A stretch of 60,069 nt of DNA, taken from a virus. Every line of letters starts with the position of its first letter. The first letter of the stretch is position 1. The notes beneath the pieces are model-generated. The model was not told the DNA's origin, searched no databases, and was given only the letters and a program-made list of their open reading frames with translations. Shown piece after piece: positions 58,335 through 60,069 of this stretch. The position numbers were made by a program, and so were the translations under genes. The DNA lies in the IMG/VR virus record IMGVR_UViG_3300042884_001023, positions 1-60,069 of that record; one strand, written 5' to 3'.

Positions 58335-58655
58335 TTAAGATAGTTCTTCGTCCGTGAATTCCCCCATATAACTTTTCCCACTAGGTAGTTCAGCTCTAAC
58401 TTGATATATGAAATTATTATTGTCATGATCAAACATAACATTTACAACTTCACCTTCTTTTCCATATCTATTGATTGTTACAATATCCCCTTCGTTAAAA
58501 TTACTCTCAGGAATTCTTCTATCTCTAAGTGGGTTTTCCCCACCTCTCATACCTTTATCATATTTAACCACATTTGGTGAGAAGTCTCTTTCATTAATTA
58601 CTCGTCTAACAATTCTTGTTAAATCTCTTTCTGTTAATCTAATTACTTTTTTCAT
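58335..58655 (-). CDS. Tagged protein with KOW/SH3-like barrel
   Basis: 106 residues. KKVIRLTERDLTRIVRRVIN then Glu is a family A tag with Ile-Asn-Glu before Arg. The mature part includes FNEGDIVTINRYGKEGEVVN and VMFDHDNNNFIYQVRAELPS, the pattern of a small KOW/SH3-type barrel. GATATATTTATATG lies upstream. Possibly nucleic-acid or protein binding. Confidence 0.72.
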   Translation of the reverse strand: MKKVIRLTERDLTRIVRRVINERDFSPNVVKYDKGMRGGENPLRDRRIPESNFNEGDIVTINRYGKEGEVVNVMFDHDNNNFIYQVRAELPSGKSYMGEFTDEELS

Positions 58656-58692
58656 AATACAATTCTTTTTTCATATAAATATATCATAAAAC

Positions 58693-58720
58693 AAAAAACC
58701 CCTCCGTTGAAGGAAGGGGA
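58693..58720 (-). terminator. Cassette terminator
   Basis: CCCCTCC and GGAAGGGG arms with six T on the minus strand, after the 58752 gene. Confidence 0.75.
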
Positions 58721-58751
58721 TATAAATTTTAATTATCCTTTTTTATTTTTA

Positions 58752-59075
58752 TTAAAAGAAAGATACAACACCTGTATTTTTGTCATACTCAAATCTTCCA
58801 TACTCTTTTGTAGGATGTAATGGACGATTATTAATATCAAAAGTGCAATATGGTTTTAAGTTTCCACTAGTCACAAGACCGAACTGTATTTGTGTCTTAT
58901 CATCAGTTATATACCATCTATCATTAGGATGTGATTCTTTTACTCTTGGGGTCATACAAGTCATTTCATCTTTAGTTAGAATAAAATCTTTTTCTGAATC
59001 AGGTGATTCTTTAATTAATGGTTTGACATTTCCCATTGTTGATTCTAATAATTGTTTAAATCTATTTAGTTCCAT
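58752..59075 (-). CDS. Family B tagged protein
   Basis: 107 residues from the ATG at 59075, after GTATATTTATTAC; the longer frame to 59132 overlaps that element. ELNRFKQLLESTMGNVKPLI then KES is a family B tag with Leu-Ile-Lys-Glu before Ser. The mature 80 residues are beta-rich with two cysteines (DEMTCMTPRVKESHPNDRWY; QFGLVTSGNLKPYCTFDINN). First cassette of the cargo region in the transcribed direction. Confidence 0.72.
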   Translation of the reverse strand: MELNRFKQLLESTMGNVKPLIKESPDSEKDFILTKDEMTCMTPRVKESHPNDRWYITDDKTQIQFGLVTSGNLKPYCTFDINNRPLHPTKEYGRFEYDKNTGVVSFF

Positions 59076-59337
59076 AATATATTCTTTAGTAATAAATATA
59101 CCCACCATTATAAGTGGAGGAAATAGTTCCAAATTTTTCCCAAAAATTTTTCTGGAAATTTTTTACGAATACTTTATAGAGGGGATTGAACCCCCCTTTC
59201 ACCCGTCAAAATGTCATATATGGGGGGGATACGGTAGGGGGGAGGGGGCTAATAACACCATTACCCCCCATGCCAATAGTGAAGGGAGGGAGTGGTTTGT
59301 TAATAACTTTAATTGACAATTAAGTGATCCGTTATTT
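59076..59337. other. Non-coding stretch with G-rich tracts
   Basis: No credible gene. Plus-strand runs of seven, six and five G occur within 59222-59248, with further G runs in 59281-59291, and opposite-strand C runs at 59191-59196 and 59264-59269. Such clusters are rare in this AT-rich sequence and could form a quadruplex. Confidence 0.5.
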
Positions 59338-59440
59338 GATCATCTCATTTTTTTTCACTACCTTTGTATTGTAACCTTCATTAACGAGGGGGACCGAGTA
59401 GACTCCATCCTGCCTTATAGTTTAGAAACATACAAGCATA
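59335..59440 (+). ncRNA. Promoter-driven small RNA candidate 1
   Basis: TTTG (near 59335-59338), 20 bases and TACCTTTG (59359-59366) form a good host-type promoter. No gene follows. The predicted RNA contains GACTCCATCCTGC at 59401-59413, almost identical to a box in the second candidate 320 bases downstream. Confidence 0.5.
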
Positions 59441-59447
59441 AAAAAAT

Positions 59448-59580
59448 TCCCCACCTATTAGAAAGAGATTAGATTAAGAACCCCTCGTTAGAAGTTCGTA
59501 TGTCTTATTTGTTTTAAACCTCATCTTATTCTTTACGTGTCACTTGGATCACTGAATAACTAATTCCCAACCGTGGGGAA
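59448..59580. other. Long-range complementary arms
   Basis: TTCCCCAC at 59448-59455 and GTGGGGAA at 59573-59580 are perfect complements 117 bases apart, enclosing an AT-rich region without a gene. On the minus strand the second arm is followed by TTTTTTT. This may be a small minus-strand RNA with its terminator, or chance. Confidence 0.35.
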
Positions 59581-59633
59581 AATAAGATTCTTATTATAAA
59601 TATATTATTCTTTTAAAAAAGATCAATGGTTTA

Positions 59634-59760
59634 TTTGTTTATGTCAAATATAATTTCTATCTTTGTATTGACGGTTGAGGGATCAGAGTCGGGTTCGAAG
59701 GGATGTCTTTCGCAGAGGGTGGACTCCAACCTGCACTAATATATTATTATTGATTCCCCC
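59634..59760 (+). ncRNA. Promoter-driven small RNA candidate 2
   Basis: TTTG, 20 bases and TATCTTTG (59658-59665) make a strong host-type promoter. The RNA from about 59672 can fold with GGTTG/CAACC stacked on GAGTC/GACTC and an inner CGAA/TTCG hairpin. GACTCCAACCTGC (59722-59734) matches candidate 1. It could be a leader of the small gene at 59809. Confidence 0.5.
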
Positions 59761-59808
59761 AATATTTAATTTGGTGGTGTGAAATATTATTCTTATATTT
59801 ATATTATT

Positions 59809-59976
59809 ATGATTGATATTCTATATTACTTGGGGATTGTTGTCTCCATCTTTTTAGTCCCCCTTTTTATTGGAATGATCTTTTCCATTGTTATGGTTTC
59901 CAAGTTCCCCAACTCAAAGGTTTCACTATGGTTGAAAAAACATATTGTTACCGATGAAGATCTTGAACCCTTCTAA
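59809..59976 (+). CDS. Small membrane protein
   Basis: 55 residues from the ATG at 59809, after TATATTTATATTATT; an in-frame ATG at 59779 lies before this motif. IDILYYLGIVVSIFLVPLFI plus GMIFSIVMV forms one long or two short membrane segments, followed by a charged end (WLKKHIVTDEDLEPF). Unknown function. Confidence 0.6.
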   Translation: MIDILYYLGIVVSIFLVPLFIGMIFSIVMVSKFPNSKVSLWLKKHIVTDEDLEPF

Positions 59977-60067
59977 GTGAATGATCACGTATTAACTTAT
60001 TAACCGTCATTAAATCGTCATCACTTAATGGGGAGTTGGAATGAATATACTCTATAATGTCCCCCAT
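59948..60067 (-). CDS. Short frame at the right edge, possibly the end of a longer gene
   Basis: 39 residues if it starts at the ATG at 60067: GDIIEYIHSNSPLSDDDLMT, then VNKLIRDHSLRRVQDLHR. Composition is protein-like, but the frame may continue beyond the window. It overlaps the end of the convergent membrane-protein gene by 29 bases. Confidence 0.4.
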   Translation of the reverse strand: MGDIIEYIHSNSPLSDDDLMTVNKLIRDHSLRRVQDLHR

Positions 60068-60069
60068 AT

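Noticed and set aside
58780-59316. Plus-strand frame of 178 codons
   Set aside because: Antisense to a tagged gene over most of its length and continues through the G-rich non-coding stretch.

Overview
The window reads as part of a large, AT-rich, T4-like tailed-phage genome infecting a member of the Bacteroidota, probably a flavobacterium. Phage identity rests on a head module on the minus strand: large terminase (gp17-like), portal (gp20-like), a prohead protease (gp21-like) and an acidic, repeat-rich scaffold-like protein cut by the left edge. The host assignment rests on many promoters of the Bacteroidota form TTTG-N19/20-TAnnTTTG, on secreted proteins and lipoproteins, on a protein with a type IX secretion (T9SS) C-terminal domain, and on a bS21 homologue.

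Layout. 1-11.4 kb: head-assembly genes, mostly minus strand, with a plus-strand bS21 gene and a nucleotidyltransferase. 11.5-17.3 kb: a UVR-repeat protein divergent from a ClpC-like AAA+ unfoldase, a secreted protein, an M20-type peptidase and unknowns. 17.4-18.9 kb: a phage tmRNA facing, on the other strand, a roughly 1 kb structured non-coding RNA with its own promoter and terminator. 18.9-27.4 kb: an M15 endolysin-like peptidase, a GAF-like membrane protein, a holin-like protein, eight credible tRNAs, one degenerate tRNA and a structured spacer RNA. 27.4-47.5 kb: peptidase-like proteins, GMP reductase, SlyD-type prolyl isomerase, the T9SS-type protein and the first tagged proteins. 47.5-59.1 kb: small minus-strand genes, many of them single-gene cassettes with their own upstream motif and terminator. 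59.1-60.1 kb: mainly non-coding, with a G-rich stretch and two promoter-driven small RNA candidates.

The strongest candidate for an undescribed system is a set of about 25-30 otherwise unrelated proteins sharing a few short N-terminal tags. The commonest reads LTESDLTRIVKRVI followed by a small residue and Glu; others read LNRFKQLLES-MGNV-PLI-x-E, KIIISE-Q-x-x-L and EEEK-x-x-I-x-x-LY. Most end in hydrophobic-x-Glu, the cleavage consensus of T4-type prohead proteases, and the window encodes such a protease. I infer that these are capsid-targeting propeptides and that the genes encode proteins packaged in the head, as T4 internal proteins are. Most of these genes or their operons follow a sense-strand TATTTAT motif, while tRNAs, tmRNA, the large RNA and secreted proteins use host-type promoters. 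That split fits late virion genes versus early host-takeover genes.

A second theme is control of translation and proteolysis: bS21, an initiator-like tRNA and other tRNAs, tmRNA with an unusual tag, an N-domain-less ClpC that keeps a likely ClpP-docking loop, a UVR adaptor candidate and SlyD. All functional calls come from reading sequence; no database search was run.
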